Source: an uncultured Clostridia bacterium (lineage in GTDB: Bacteria; Bacillota; Clostridia; Peptostreptococcales; Anaerovoracaceae). Taken from it: 64,000 nt of DNA. Shown piece by piece: positions 32,775-42,392 of the stretch. The translations under genes and the position numbers were made by a program. Below the pieces are notes generated by a model that had not been told where the DNA came from, did not search any database, and saw nothing but the letters and a program-made list of their open reading frames with translations. Where the stretch lies: assembly GCA_937900415.1 (NCBI GenBank), contig CALCEY010000010.1, forward strand, positions 186,001-250,000, in the 5' to 3' direction. Numbering within the stretch: position 1 is the stretch's first letter; every line of letters starts with the position of its first letter.

Positions 32775-34241
32775 CTAAAGTATATCTGTAAGCAATCTTG
32801 AAATTACTTCCTTAAGCCTTATGATTATGCTCCTCTTGTTGTACTGAGCAAGAGTGAGTTCATGACCCTTGTCCATATCCGTTTCAAAAGCACGCTCCAT
32901 CTGCGATGCAAAAGCTTCGTCAAATATAAAGGCGTTTGTTTCAAAATTCAGTCTGAAACTTCTGTTATCGAAATTGGTGGAACCCATGCTTGAAACTTCT
33001 CCGTCCACTACAATCGTCTTGGCATGAAGAAATCCGTTGTCATATATCCATACGCGCGCTCCTGAGCGTAAAAGCTCTCCTACGTAATAATAAGTCGCCC
33101 AGTAAACGAAAGGATGATCCGGCATACATGGTATCATGACTCTGACGTCAACGCCTGACTGCGAAGCCATCTTGAGCGATTCCAGTATACTCTGATCCGG
33201 AACAAAATAAGGAGTCTGTACATACACATTTTTTTCAGCATACGTAATCATCCTCATAAAGCCCCTCTTTACTTCCTCCTTTGGATCCTCCGGACCGCAG
33301 GAAACTATCTGTACTCCCTTGCGGCCTGCTTCTTCCGTACTAAAAACAGCAGACGGAACAGCTTCTATCTTTTCCTTAGTAGTAAATCTCCAGTCAAGAA
33401 TAAATCTGGAATTTAAATCATATACGCTTCCGCCTTCTATTCTTGCGTGAGTATCTCTCCAATACCCGAACTTGCGCTTTTTACCTACGTATTCCTTAGC
33501 GATATTATATCCGCCCGTATATGCGATCTTTCCGTCTATTACGGCTATCTTTCTATGATTCCTGTAGTTGAGTTTAAGGCCTAAAAATATAAATTTAGGC
33601 TTGAAAAAATATCCGACCTTACCGCCGGCTTTTAAATAATCTTTCAGCACGCTCTTGGTTATGTAACGGCTTCCCAGTGCGTCCATCAAAAGCCGCACTT
33701 CTACGCCCTCCCGGGCTTTTTTTGCAAGAACCTCTATGAACCTTTTTCCTATCTTATCTCTCTTTATGATAAAAAACTCTATGTTTATGCTTTCTCTGGC
33801 GTTTTCAATATCTCTGATCAGCTTTTCCATAAGATCATTGCCGTCTGTTATCAGCTGAATCTCGTTGTCCTGAGTATAGTAAGCTTTTCCGTAAACCTGG
33901 TTGAGCTTTATCAGATGGTGCCACTTTTCTGCGCTTTCCGATTCAAAATCATAGTTCTTCTCATCCATGGCGATTATCTGCTTTTTAAGAGCGTTGCTGG
34001 TTACTCTTTCTTCGTTTTCGGTCATCTTATTGATTCTTCTTCTGGAAATATTCTGATTCAAAACCAAATAGAGAATAAAACCTAAAACAGGTACGAAGGC
34101 CATTACCATTATCCACGCAAATATAGCGGAGGAAGACTTTCTTTCGTTAAAAATAACGGTTATTATGAGTAATGCGTTTATTACATATAGCGTAACCGAC
34201 GAGCTGAATATTCCTACGATAAAATTCCAAATACTTTCCAT
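32775..34241 (-). CDS. cls: Cardiolipin synthase (phospholipase D family)
   Basis: A 488-residue membrane enzyme that joins two phosphatidylglycerols into cardiolipin. Two N-terminal helices (about 8-28 and 38-60, the PLDc_N region with SSSAIFAWIMVM) precede two HKD motifs: NHRKIAVIDGKIAYTGG in the first half and HAKTIVVDGEVSSMGSTNFD in the second. The length is normal for the family. It is the first gene of the MurT/GatD-like operon, which ties that operon to the membrane. Confidence 0.93.
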   Translation of the reverse strand: MESIWNFIVGIFSSSVTLYVINALLIITVIFNERKSSSAIFAWIMVMAFVPVLGFILYLVLNQNISRRRINKMTENEERVTSNALKKQIIAMDEKNYDFESESAEKWHHLIKLNQVYGKAYYTQDNEIQLITDGNDLMEKLIRDIENARESINIEFFIIKRDKIGKRFIEVLAKKAREGVEVRLLMDALGSRYITKSVLKDYLKAGGKVGYFFKPKFIFLGLKLNYRNHRKIAVIDGKIAYTGGYNIAKEYVGKKRKFGYWRDTHARIEGGSVYDLNSRFILDWRFTTKEKIEAVPSAVFSTEEAGRKGVQIVSCGPEDPKEEVKRGFMRMITYAEKNVYVQTPYFVPDQSILESLKMASQSGVDVRVMIPCMPDHPFVYWATYYYVGELLRSGARVWIYDNGFLHAKTIVVDGEVSSMGSTNFDNRSFRLNFETNAFIFDEAFASQMERAFETDMDKGHELTLAQYNKRSIIIRLKEVISRLLTDIL

Positions 34242-34357
34242 AGTCCCTTTTCTTTAGTCCCAATCTCAAATTTCATATGACCCTGAAGCCCCTGCTTCGC
34301 TATCTGTCTGCCTGCTGATTAGAAAAACAGCAAACAGGGCGACATAACCCTGCTGAT

Positions 34358-34366
34358 ATTATACCA
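34358..34366 (-). promoter_or_regulatory. Extended -10 promoter of the cls-murT-gatD-like operon
   Basis: Minus-strand TGGTATAAT, a perfect -10 with the TG extension, about 115 bases before cls. No good -35 is visible, as is common for extended -10 promoters. A small GC hairpin CAGGG/CCCTG, with T5 five bases beyond it, follows in the leader (about 34327-34352) and could attenuate. Confidence 0.55.
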
Positions 34367-34443
34367 CACAGCAAGCATGTCAGCGGTAATTCAATGAACA
34401 CTTTCTTGCGGTGAAACCGATATAATCTTCTGCGGACATTATA

Positions 34444-35820
34444 TCATATTTTTCTCTTCAGCGCTATAAAAATTCCTGCTGCGCACAAAGCCGTAAAGAC
34501 ATAAAAGCAGGTGTGAATAGCAGTCATCAGAGTTTCAGAATCAGCTTTATCTAAAGCCGTATTTCCAAGATAAGCGCCCATTATCAGCGTCACAACCGCC
34601 ATGCTTACGGTATGCCCGACAGAACGCATAGTTGCCAGAATCGAAGACGCTGTTCCGTAATTCTCCCTTTCAACTGAAGCCATAACGGCGTTAGTATTAG
34701 GCGAGGTAAACAGCGCGAAGCCTATTCCGGAAAGAATCAGAGCGCCTATTATCCGAGCTGTACTGCTTTCCTGCGGAAGAAAAGAAAACATAGCCAGAGC
34801 TGCAGCGCAAAAGCTCATTCCAATGGAAGACATCAAATAAGGAGAATGGTTGTCCGAAAGTCTTCCCGCAACAGGCGACAGCAACGCCATAACGAGCGGC
34901 GATGCCGTCAGAATCAGTCCAGAGGTCTGCGAATCATATCCTATTATTATTTGAAGATATATGGAAATCAGATAGCTTACAGCATAAGTAGCCCCGTAAT
35001 TGAGCAAAGCGGCTAAATTTGAAAACGAATACGAAGGATTTTCCTTAAACAGCCTGACCTCTATAAGAGGATTTTTTTGTTTCAGCTCCGTTCTTATAAA
35101 AAGGAACATAAGCATCGCGCCCCCGGCCAGTATGAACGGCCCGGACTGTGATGATGTTAATTTAGAGAGTCCATACATTAGTCCGTAGACAGATGATATA
35201 TAAAGGAGCATCCCTTTCCAATCCAAAGACACCCTTTCCTTCGAACATGATTCATCGGGCAGTTTTTTATATGCACCGTAAAACGCCGCCGCTGATACTA
35301 CAGCCGCTGCTATAAATATGGATTTCCAGCCGAAATTATAGTTTAAAAAGCCTCCCAACACAGGCCCCGCAGAAAGGCCTGCGTAAGTTGAGCCGGTTGA
35401 ATATCCGAGGACTCGTCCTCTCAGTTCCTTGTCAAAAGTTTCGACGAGAATAGCTATATTGGTGCTGAAAATCATCGAAGCTCCTATTCCCTGTCCCAGT
35501 CTCGAAAGGAGAAGCGACCGCATTCCTGCTGAAAATATACCGGCAACGGAGCATATCCAGAATATGAGAATTCCCATCCACAGTATGCGTTTTCTGCTCC
35601 CCCTGTCGGCTATCCTGCCGAAGGGTACGGCCAGTGCCGCGCAGGTCAGCATGTAGACCGTGATAACCCAGCCTATCTCTGCGGCACTTACGCCGAAATC
35701 CTTTTCAATATCAGGCACAGATAAATTAAGAGCGCTCCCCATGAAAGTCGTTATGAATGCTGTCGTTATAGAAACGAAAAGCGTGTTTTTCTGTTCAGGC
35801 GTATAATTTTTCTTTTTCAT
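34444..35820 (-). CDS. MFS drug exporter (DHA2-like)
   Basis: A 458-residue major facilitator with 12-14 hydrophobic segments. The signature between helices 2 and 3 is GRIADRGSRKR, and the helix 5 motif C region GPVLGGFLNY is typical of drug/H+ antiporters. The ATG at 35820 is preferred over an upstream TTG. TATAAT (35828-35833) lies only seven bases before this ATG, and there is no ribosome site, so the transcript may start at or near the start codon. The substrate is unknown. Confidence 0.88.
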   Translation of the reverse strand: MKKKNYTPEQKNTLFVSITTAFITTFMGSALNLSVPDIEKDFGVSAAEIGWVITVYMLTCAALAVPFGRIADRGSRKRILWMGILIFWICSVAGIFSAGMRSLLLSRLGQGIGASMIFSTNIAILVETFDKELRGRVLGYSTGSTYAGLSAGPVLGGFLNYNFGWKSIFIAAAVVSAAAFYGAYKKLPDESCSKERVSLDWKGMLLYISSVYGLMYGLSKLTSSQSGPFILAGGAMLMFLFIRTELKQKNPLIEVRLFKENPSYSFSNLAALLNYGATYAVSYLISIYLQIIIGYDSQTSGLILTASPLVMALLSPVAGRLSDNHSPYLMSSIGMSFCAAALAMFSFLPQESSTARIIGALILSGIGFALFTSPNTNAVMASVERENYGTASSILATMRSVGHTVSMAVVTLIMGAYLGNTALDKADSETLMTAIHTCFYVFTALCAAGIFIALKRKI

Positions 35821-35862
35821 ATATAGTATTATACGCCTTTTTTGAAAATGCAATTCTCTCGT

Positions 35863-37341
35863 CTACAAGATTATGCAAATAAAATAATCCTTTCCCTCAT
35901 CGCTTATTTTTTGCAGCGACTTTTGAACCTTACCCTTAAGCGAATCGGGAACGTCGTTTACCTTGCTCTCCATCTGCTCCGTAACCATTTCTCTCAACGA
36001 TTTACCGAAAAGATTAGTCTCCCAAATATCTTCGCCTCCGCTTTCAAATTGCTCCGTCAGCGAATGTGCCAAATCTTCCGACTGGCTTTCAGAACCGACA
36101 ACAGGAGATACCTCTGTAGAAATGTCCGTCTTTATTATATGCAGGCACGGAGCTTTCGCCTTCATTCTGACGCCGTATTTATTTCCCTGCTTGAAAACCT
36201 CCGGTTTTTCAAGTATCATTTCTGAAAGCTTTGGCGCTACTATTCCGTAATCGCATGAAACAACCTGCTCAAGCGCGCCCTTCATATTGTCGTACGCCGC
36301 TTTGGCCTTTGAATACTCCCTCAGCAGAAGGAAAAGTTCTCTGTCGTTTTCCACATGGGCATTCATTAACTCTTCTATTACTTTATAATAAAGCGCTGCA
36401 TCAAGTCTCGGTTCAAGGACCACAAGACCGCATGACATATCGGCCCGCACGATTTTTACGTCTTTGATAATCTTCCCGTCTGCTATCATCGAGCATCCCT
36501 CAATCACCTGTCCGATGGTTTCAAGCTCTCCCATCCATTCCTTTACCTTAGATATTATCGTGGCTTTTATCCAGTGGTCATCTGAAATCGCGTCGAGATA
36601 GCCCGGCAGCCTGAATTGAATTTCACATGCAGGAAACTGATTTATAAGTCTGTCGAACATATCCTCAAAATTTTCCTCCGTCATTCGCTGACAATTGACA
36701 AGCAGGACGGGAACTCCGTAACGCTCCTCCAGCTCCACAGCTGTTTCACGACTTTTAGGACTCTGCGGAGTAGCTGAATTAAGAATTATAACAAACGGCT
36801 TATGCAGCGCCTTCAGCTGCTTAACGGTTTTTTCTTCCGCCTCCTCAAAACTGCTTCTCGGAAGCTCTCCGAAACTGCCGTCGGCAGTAACCACAACGCC
36901 GATTACAGAATGCTCTGTAATTACCTTTTCCGTACCTATTTCCGCGGCCTTGCTGAACTGTAGTTTTTCCTCAGACCACGGAGTGCTCACCATCCTTTCC
37001 TTTCCCTCTTCCTTATCGCCAAGCACTCCCGGCACCATATATCCCACGCAGTCGACCAGCCTTACGTTAAATCCTGCACCGCTCCTCGTATTTATACGAA
37101 CTGCCTCGGGAGGAATAAATTTCGGCTCCATCGTGGTTATAGTCTTTCCTTCTCCGCTCTGCGGCAGCTCATCCATTATCCTTGTCTTTTCATATGGATT
37201 AGCCATATTAGGAAACACCAGTATATCCATAAATCTTTTTATGAAGGTTGATTTGCCGGTTCTTACGGGTCCTACCACACCTATGTAAATGTCGCCTCCT
37301 GCTCTCGTTCCAATATCCCTGTAGATATCTGTATTTATCAT
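35863..37341 (-). CDS. spoIVA: Stage IV sporulation protein A
   Basis: Spore-coat basement protein, an ATPase that assembles on the forespore surface. The 492 residues equal the B. subtilis length. The P-loop GVVGPVRTGKST near residue 20 and the start MINTDIYRDIGTRAGGDIYIG are diagnostic. ATG 37341 is chosen because GGAGGGG lies six bases upstream; the frame is open 168 bases further without a ribosome site. It marks the organism as an endospore former. Expression in the mother cell (sigma E) is expected from the family, but no certain sigma-E promoter was read. Confidence 0.96.
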   Translation of the reverse strand: MINTDIYRDIGTRAGGDIYIGVVGPVRTGKSTFIKRFMDILVFPNMANPYEKTRIMDELPQSGEGKTITTMEPKFIPPEAVRINTRSGAGFNVRLVDCVGYMVPGVLGDKEEGKERMVSTPWSEEKLQFSKAAEIGTEKVITEHSVIGVVVTADGSFGELPRSSFEEAEEKTVKQLKALHKPFVIILNSATPQSPKSRETAVELEERYGVPVLLVNCQRMTEENFEDMFDRLINQFPACEIQFRLPGYLDAISDDHWIKATIISKVKEWMGELETIGQVIEGCSMIADGKIIKDVKIVRADMSCGLVVLEPRLDAALYYKVIEELMNAHVENDRELFLLLREYSKAKAAYDNMKGALEQVVSCDYGIVAPKLSEMILEKPEVFKQGNKYGVRMKAKAPCLHIIKTDISTEVSPVVGSESQSEDLAHSLTEQFESGGEDIWETNLFGKSLREMVTEQMESKVNDVPDSLKGKVQKSLQKISDEGKDYFICIIL

Positions 37342-37458
37342 ATAATCCCCTCCGCATATTTTTACTGCTATACAAAATATATTAGTCTGAAAAATGATTA
37401 TGCAGAGTTTAATCAAAAACTTTAATCCCGCGGCCGGGTATGAACATTTATAAAAACA

Positions 37459-37507
37459 GAAAAGCTGTGTAACATGCAAAATATAGCGCACGTTCGCACA
37501 GCTTTTC
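37459..37507 (-). terminator. Terminator of the Na/Pi cotransporter gene
   Basis: Perfect 11-bp stem GAAAAGCTGTG/CACAGCTTTTC on the minus strand, 24 bases after the stop at 37531, followed by TGTTTTTATAA. It lies upstream of spoIVA. Confidence 0.8.
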
Positions 37508-37530
37508 ATTATTTCTGTTAAATTCTGACT

Positions 37531-39312
37531 CTACAATCTGGCAAGATACTGCTTTTTTCTGCGTTCGAGTTCAGAATCATATTCTATATCTCCGCCCTGA
37601 TGCAGTTCTCTTAAATACGCATGATGATTTCCCATTATACCCCTGTCCTTTTCGCTCAGTATCAGCAAAGCTACGTTGGAGCACTGATCGGCTACTCTTT
37701 CAAGATTTGTTATAATATCCATGAAAACGATACCGGCCGCCGTGGTACAGCCGCCTTTTTTCAGACGCTCGACATGCCTGTTTTTAAGAGTAAGCACCAT
37801 ATCGTCTATAACTTCCTCCAGCGGTTCTATTCTGCGAGCCTCGTCCACGTCGAGATTCCTGAAGGATTCCATGGTTATATCGGCGATTTCAAATACAGCC
37901 TCCTCTACCAGCGCCAGCTCTTTTTTTGCGGTTTCCGAGAAATACAGTTTCCCATCAGCTATGGACTGAGACGCCTCAAGCACGTTGACAGCGTGATCTC
38001 CTATTCTTTCAAAATTTGTGGAAGTCTGCATAAATGCGTTTATTCTCTGATTATCCGTATCTGTTTCCACACTTCTTGAAAGATTCACAAGATAATTGTC
38101 CATCGAATCGGTGAACATATCTATCTTGTCCTCGTTTTCACTTATCACACCAGCTCTTTCATCATCATATTTTTCAAGCAGCTTACAACTTTTCCTTAAA
38201 TTCTTGACAGCCGCGTATCCCATATTCGATATGGCTTTATTAGCCTCAGAAATAGCCAGCTCCGGAACTTCGTAAAGTTTTTCATCAGGAACTTTGAGAT
38301 CTGCTCTGTCTTCTTCCTCCTCTTTGCTTACCTTTATGATTTTTAGGGATGCATTCACCAGCTTGTCTGCAAAAGGAATCAGCGCCACTGCCGTAAGCAG
38401 GTTAAATAATGTCTGGAAATTAGCTATAGAACCACTGTTGACGGTGCTGTCCCAAATCTCAGGAAAGCCGCCAAGGCTTCTTATTATTTCCATGGCAATC
38501 ATGAATAACACTGTTCCTATCGTGTTAAAAAGTATATGTACTATTCCTGTTCTCTTTGCATCTTTTGAAGAGCCTATGGAACATATGAATAAAGTCACTA
38601 CGCAAGTTCCCAGGTTTATTCCCATTATCATGGGATATACCAGCTTAAATGTAAGAGCTCCCGTCATAGACAAGGCCTGCAGCATACCGACCATGGCAGA
38701 AGAACTTTGAACTATAACGGTGAGAACAAGCCCTACAAGTATGGCCAATATGGGCTGGCTGCTGAATTTAGCCATTATATCGGCAAACTCAGGCGATTCT
38801 GAGAGTGGAGAAACCGCTGCCGTCATGCTCATGATACCTGAAAACAGTACCCCGAAGCCCATGAAAATCTCGCCCTTCGTCTTGCTGTTGGGACGTTTTA
38901 TAAACATTATCAAAAGAATTCCCACAAACATTGAAAGCGGCGCCAGAGTAGACGGCTTAAAGAATTCGAGTATTATATTGCCCGAGGAATCTATATCCAT
39001 AAGACGTATTATCTGGGCTGTCACCGTAGTTCCGATGTTAGCTCCCATGACTATGCCCACAGCCTGCCTTAAATTCAGTATTCCGGCCGAAATCAGACCT
39101 ACGGCCAGAACTATGGTGGCTGTCGAACTCTGTATAACAGCGGTAACCAGAGTTCCCGTTATTACCCCGAATACCACATTTTGAGTCGCTTTGCTCATCG
39201 CCTTTTTCAATGCCGGTCCGGAAGCGTTTTTGAGACCGTCTCCCATAACCTCCATTCCGTAAAGAAACATTGATAAGCCGCCAAGGAGGCTGATGACTGA
39301 GAAAATATTCAT
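37531..39312 (-). CDS. Na+/phosphate cotransporter family protein with PhoU-like tail
   Basis: A 593-residue protein. The N-terminal half (about 1-330) is membrane-embedded with two inverted repeats, each with the QSS motif (VIQSSTATIVLAVG and IVQSSSAMVGML). The C-terminal part is a cytosolic PhoU-like helical domain (about 340-570). It imports phosphate with Na+. AAAGGA six bases before ATG 39312 decides the start; the frame extends 39 bases further. Confidence 0.92.
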   Translation of the reverse strand: MNIFSVISLLGGLSMFLYGMEVMGDGLKNASGPALKKAMSKATQNVVFGVITGTLVTAVIQSSTATIVLAVGLISAGILNLRQAVGIVMGANIGTTVTAQIIRLMDIDSSGNIILEFFKPSTLAPLSMFVGILLIMFIKRPNSKTKGEIFMGFGVLFSGIMSMTAAVSPLSESPEFADIMAKFSSQPILAILVGLVLTVIVQSSSAMVGMLQALSMTGALTFKLVYPMIMGINLGTCVVTLFICSIGSSKDAKRTGIVHILFNTIGTVLFMIAMEIIRSLGGFPEIWDSTVNSGSIANFQTLFNLLTAVALIPFADKLVNASLKIIKVSKEEEEDRADLKVPDEKLYEVPELAISEANKAISNMGYAAVKNLRKSCKLLEKYDDERAGVISENEDKIDMFTDSMDNYLVNLSRSVETDTDNQRINAFMQTSTNFERIGDHAVNVLEASQSIADGKLYFSETAKKELALVEEAVFEIADITMESFRNLDVDEARRIEPLEEVIDDMVLTLKNRHVERLKKGGCTTAAGIVFMDIITNLERVADQCSNVALLILSEKDRGIMGNHHAYLRELHQGGDIEYDSELERRKKQYLARL

Positions 39313-39398
39313 CTTTAATCCTTTCCGGATGTTTTCAGCAGCGGATGTCATATCAGCTGAAATTCCTTAAACAGTACCACTTGGTTGATATACCTGAC

Positions 39399-40766
39399 CT
39401 ATCTCTTTGCCGGCGTTTGCTGCACCAGTTCGCCTGTCAGGCTGAATGTATTTGCCCCTGTAATTTTCACAGCCACAATACGGCCCTCTATTCCTTCATA
39501 CCCTTTGAAATTGACAAGTTTAAACCCATCTGTCCTGCCTTCATATATATCGCCTCTGCTTCTGCTTATTCCGTCCACAAGCACGTCCAGCGTTTTTCCT
39601 ATATACGCCTTGTTCTTTTCGGCAGACGACCGGTTTATAACTTCAACCAGACGGTTGAATCTTTCGTGCTTTATATCCTCCGGAACCTGATCCTCTCTCT
39701 TTGCCGCCGGCGTTCCCTGTCTTACGGAATAAAGGAAGGTGAATGCAGAATCATATCCCACCTGTTCGGCAAGGTCGAGGGTTTCTTCAAACTCAGACTC
39801 GGTTTCTCCCGGAAAACCCACTATTATATCTGTGGAAACCGTTATTTCAGGCACAGCCTCTTTCAGCTTCCTGACGATTTCCAGATAAGCCTCTCTTGTG
39901 TATTTTCTGTTCATTTCTCTGAGCACTTTATTTGAACCGGCCTGAACAGGCAGATGTATGTATTTGCAAAGCTTATCGCAATTTTTAAACGCTTCTATGA
40001 GTTTGTCCGACAAATCTTTCGGATGGCTCGTCATGAATCTTATGCGTTCAAGTCCTTCTATATCCGCCAGCATATATACGAGATCCGTAAAATCAACGTT
40101 ACCGCCGTCTGCGCCGCAGCCCTTGTATGAATTGACGTTCTGTCCCAGCAAAGTCACTTCTTTTACTCCGTCTGCTGCAAGACATCTTACTTCCTTAGCG
40201 ATGTCCTCCGGCTGTCTGCTGCGCTCCCTGCCTCTTGTATAAGGGACTATACAGTAGCTGCAAAAATTATTGCAGCCGTACATTATGTTTACAAAACTTT
40301 TATGCTTAAAAAGTCTTTCAGCAGGAAGATCTTCAACGATGCTTTTTCCGTCCTCCCAAATCTCCATCTGCTTTTTCTTTTCCATATAAAGATTATCAAG
40401 AAGCTCCGGCAGCCGGTACATATTATGAGTTCCGAAAACCACGTCCACCCATGGATATTTTGATTTAAGCTTATCTATTATATGCTGCTGCTGCATCATA
40501 CAGCCGCATACGCAAACCGTAAACGCATCTTTTTCTTCTGTTTTTCTGCGTTTAAGCTGTCCGAGCGTTCCGAAAAAGCGTTTGTCTGCGTTTTCTCTTA
40601 TGCTGCATGTGTTGAATATGACTATATCGGCGCTGCTTCTGTCCTTTGCCTGTTCATATCCTTTTTCCAAGAGCATTCCGGCCATTATCTCCGAATCATG
40701 CTCATTCATCTGACAGCCGAAAGTAGTAATGTGAAAAGTCTTTTTTTCCGTCAAAACCGTCTCCAT
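39399..40766 (-). CDS. miaB: tRNA-2-methylthio-N6-dimethylallyladenosine synthase
   Basis: Radical-SAM methylthiotransferase of 455 residues that modifies A37 of tRNAs reading UNN codons. The N-terminal UPF0004 domain has Cys in TFGCQMNEHDSE and two further Cys; the radical-SAM CxxxCxxC is CNNFCSYC near residue 170. A C-terminal TRAM domain is present. It starts nine bases after gpsA and ends the core gene run. Confidence 0.96.
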   Translation of the reverse strand: METVLTEKKTFHITTFGCQMNEHDSEIMAGMLLEKGYEQAKDRSSADIVIFNTCSIRENADKRFFGTLGQLKRRKTEEKDAFTVCVCGCMMQQQHIIDKLKSKYPWVDVVFGTHNMYRLPELLDNLYMEKKKQMEIWEDGKSIVEDLPAERLFKHKSFVNIMYGCNNFCSYCIVPYTRGRERSRQPEDIAKEVRCLAADGVKEVTLLGQNVNSYKGCGADGGNVDFTDLVYMLADIEGLERIRFMTSHPKDLSDKLIEAFKNCDKLCKYIHLPVQAGSNKVLREMNRKYTREAYLEIVRKLKEAVPEITVSTDIIVGFPGETESEFEETLDLAEQVGYDSAFTFLYSVRQGTPAAKREDQVPEDIKHERFNRLVEVINRSSAEKNKAYIGKTLDVLVDGISRSRGDIYEGRTDGFKLVNFKGYEGIEGRIVAVKITGANTFSLTGELVQQTPAKR

Positions 40767-40774
40767 TCCAATGC

Positions 40775-41776
40775 TTAAATGTGCATTTCGTTTTTCGTCT
40801 TTCTTCCCATCAGCATTTTTACCGCTTCAAGGGCGTCTATCTCTCCCTGTATCATCTTATATATGCAGTCTGTTATAGGCATCTCTACTTTAAACGTTTC
40901 AGCCAGCCGGTGAGCTGCCTCCGCTGTGGAAATACCCTCCACTACCATACCTATTTCCTCTACCGCCTTTTCCGGCTTTTCTCCTTTTCCCATGAGAATA
41001 CCGCACCTTCTGTTTCTCGAGTGCATGCTGGTGCATGTCACTATGAGATCCCCTATTCCGGCGAGACCTGAAAAAGTATTTATATCGGCTCCAACGGCAA
41101 GCCCCAGCCTGCACATCTCCGTTATTCCTCTGGTCATTATCGCTGCTTTTGCGTTGTCTCCGAATCCCATTCCGTCTGAAATACCGGCTCCGAGGGCAAT
41201 TATATTTTTAAGGGCTCCGCCCAGTTCTACGCCTGTTAAGTCGTTATTGGTGTAAACTCTGAATCTGTCCGTATTGAATATCTGCTGTACTTTCTCTGCA
41301 AGCGAAGCTTCTTTTGAAGCTACCGTCACCGTTGTCGGCAGCTGCCTTGCTACTTCTTCTGCATGAGACGGTCCGGAAAGAGCGGCATATCTTATATCCG
41401 GAACGATTTCCTCTGCGATTTGAGAAAGTCTCATCAGCGTTCCCTTTTCTATTCCCTTAGCCACATTGACAACTGCTGCGCCCGGCTCCATAAATTTTTT
41501 TGCCGTCTCAAGCACCGAACGAAAGCTCTGTGCAGGAACGGAAAACACTACGGTTTTCGCACCGCAAAGACATGCTTCCATATCATCGCTAAGCTTCAAA
41601 TTCTCCGGAAGCTTTACACCGGGCAGATAATGTGGATTTTCTCTCGTATCTTTCATCAGCGCAATCTGGCTTTTCTTTCTTCCCCACAGGGATACGTCAA
41701 ATTCTTTGCCCGCAAGCAATACTGCCAAAGCAGTTCCAAAGCTTCCTGCTCCTATAACAGTAATTTTCTCATTCAT
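40775..41776 (-). CDS. gpsA: Glycerol-3-phosphate dehydrogenase [NAD(P)+]
   Basis: A 333-residue enzyme that makes sn-glycerol-3-phosphate from dihydroxyacetone phosphate for membrane lipids. The N-terminal GAGSFGTALAVLLA binds the nucleotide. The active-site Lys is in GALKNIIALGAGI, and SGLAGIGDLIVTC is the C-terminal signature. ATG 41776 is chosen since AAAGG lies eight bases upstream. It follows plsY, its natural pathway neighbour, by 36 bases. Confidence 0.96.
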   Translation of the reverse strand: MNEKITVIGAGSFGTALAVLLAGKEFDVSLWGRKKSQIALMKDTRENPHYLPGVKLPENLKLSDDMEACLCGAKTVVFSVPAQSFRSVLETAKKFMEPGAAVVNVAKGIEKGTLMRLSQIAEEIVPDIRYAALSGPSHAEEVARQLPTTVTVASKEASLAEKVQQIFNTDRFRVYTNNDLTGVELGGALKNIIALGAGISDGMGFGDNAKAAIMTRGITEMCRLGLAVGADINTFSGLAGIGDLIVTCTSMHSRNRRCGILMGKGEKPEKAVEEIGMVVEGISTAEAAHRLAETFKVEMPITDCIYKMIQGEIDALEAVKMLMGRKTKNEMHI

Positions 41777-41812
41777 GATCAATACCTTTCATACCGAAAC
41801 AACGGCAATTCG

Positions 41813-42391
41813 TTAAAACATCTTAGGCTCTTCGCCTTTTATAAGTCTGAGTATGTTGGATCTGTGTTTTACTATTACTATCAGCGCCATCACCAGGCCG
41901 ACGTAAAAGAAATCTCTTTCCAAAAACCAGCAGCTTATGGGAAAAGAAACCGCCCCCATCAGGGATCCGGCCGACATCCTGCGAGTGAAGCCGAGACCGA
42001 TTGCAACCACCAGCAGAGTTATCAGCGCCAGCACCCAGTTAATCGCCAATATGGCTCCGAAGGCTGTCGCTACGCCTTTGCCGCCTTTAAAGCCGTATAC
42101 GCACGGCCATATGTGACCGCAGAAAACAGCCAGGGCGCAGAACATTCCTATAGTTTCGTTGCCGAAACGAAGCCCCAGCCACACTGCCAGAACTCCCTTT
42201 CCTATGTCAATGATAAGAGTAATGACCGCCGCTTTCTTTCCCAGCACTCTCAAAGCATTGGTAGTTCCGGCGTTGCCGCTTCCCTCTTTTTTTATATCTA
42301 TTCCCAGAGCCTTGCCAATCAATATCGAAGGCGATATATTTCCTATAAAATATGCGAGCGTAACCCATATAACAAACTCTAAAACTACCAT
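41813..42391 (-). CDS. plsY: Acyl-phosphate:glycerol-3-phosphate acyltransferase
   Basis: A 192-residue membrane enzyme with about five helices that uses the acyl-phosphate made by PlsX to acylate glycerol-3-phosphate. The three conserved motifs are visible: GNISPSILIGK, the Gly-rich EGSGNAGTTNALR, and FKGGKGVATAFG. AAGGAG six bases before ATG 42391 decides the start. It lies one base after the der stop. Confidence 0.95.
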   Translation of the reverse strand: MVVLEFVIWVTLAYFIGNISPSILIGKALGIDIKKEGSGNAGTTNALRVLGKKAAVITLIIDIGKGVLAVWLGLRFGNETIGMFCALAVFCGHIWPCVYGFKGGKGVATAFGAILAINWVLALITLLVVAIGLGFTRRMSAGSLMGAVSFPISCWFLERDFFYVGLVMALIVIVKHRSNILRLIKGEEPKMF

Positions 42392-42392
42392 C

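Noticed and set aside
37342..37458. Sigma-E promoter for spoIVA
   Set aside because: Only partial matches to the consensus with poor spacing were found.
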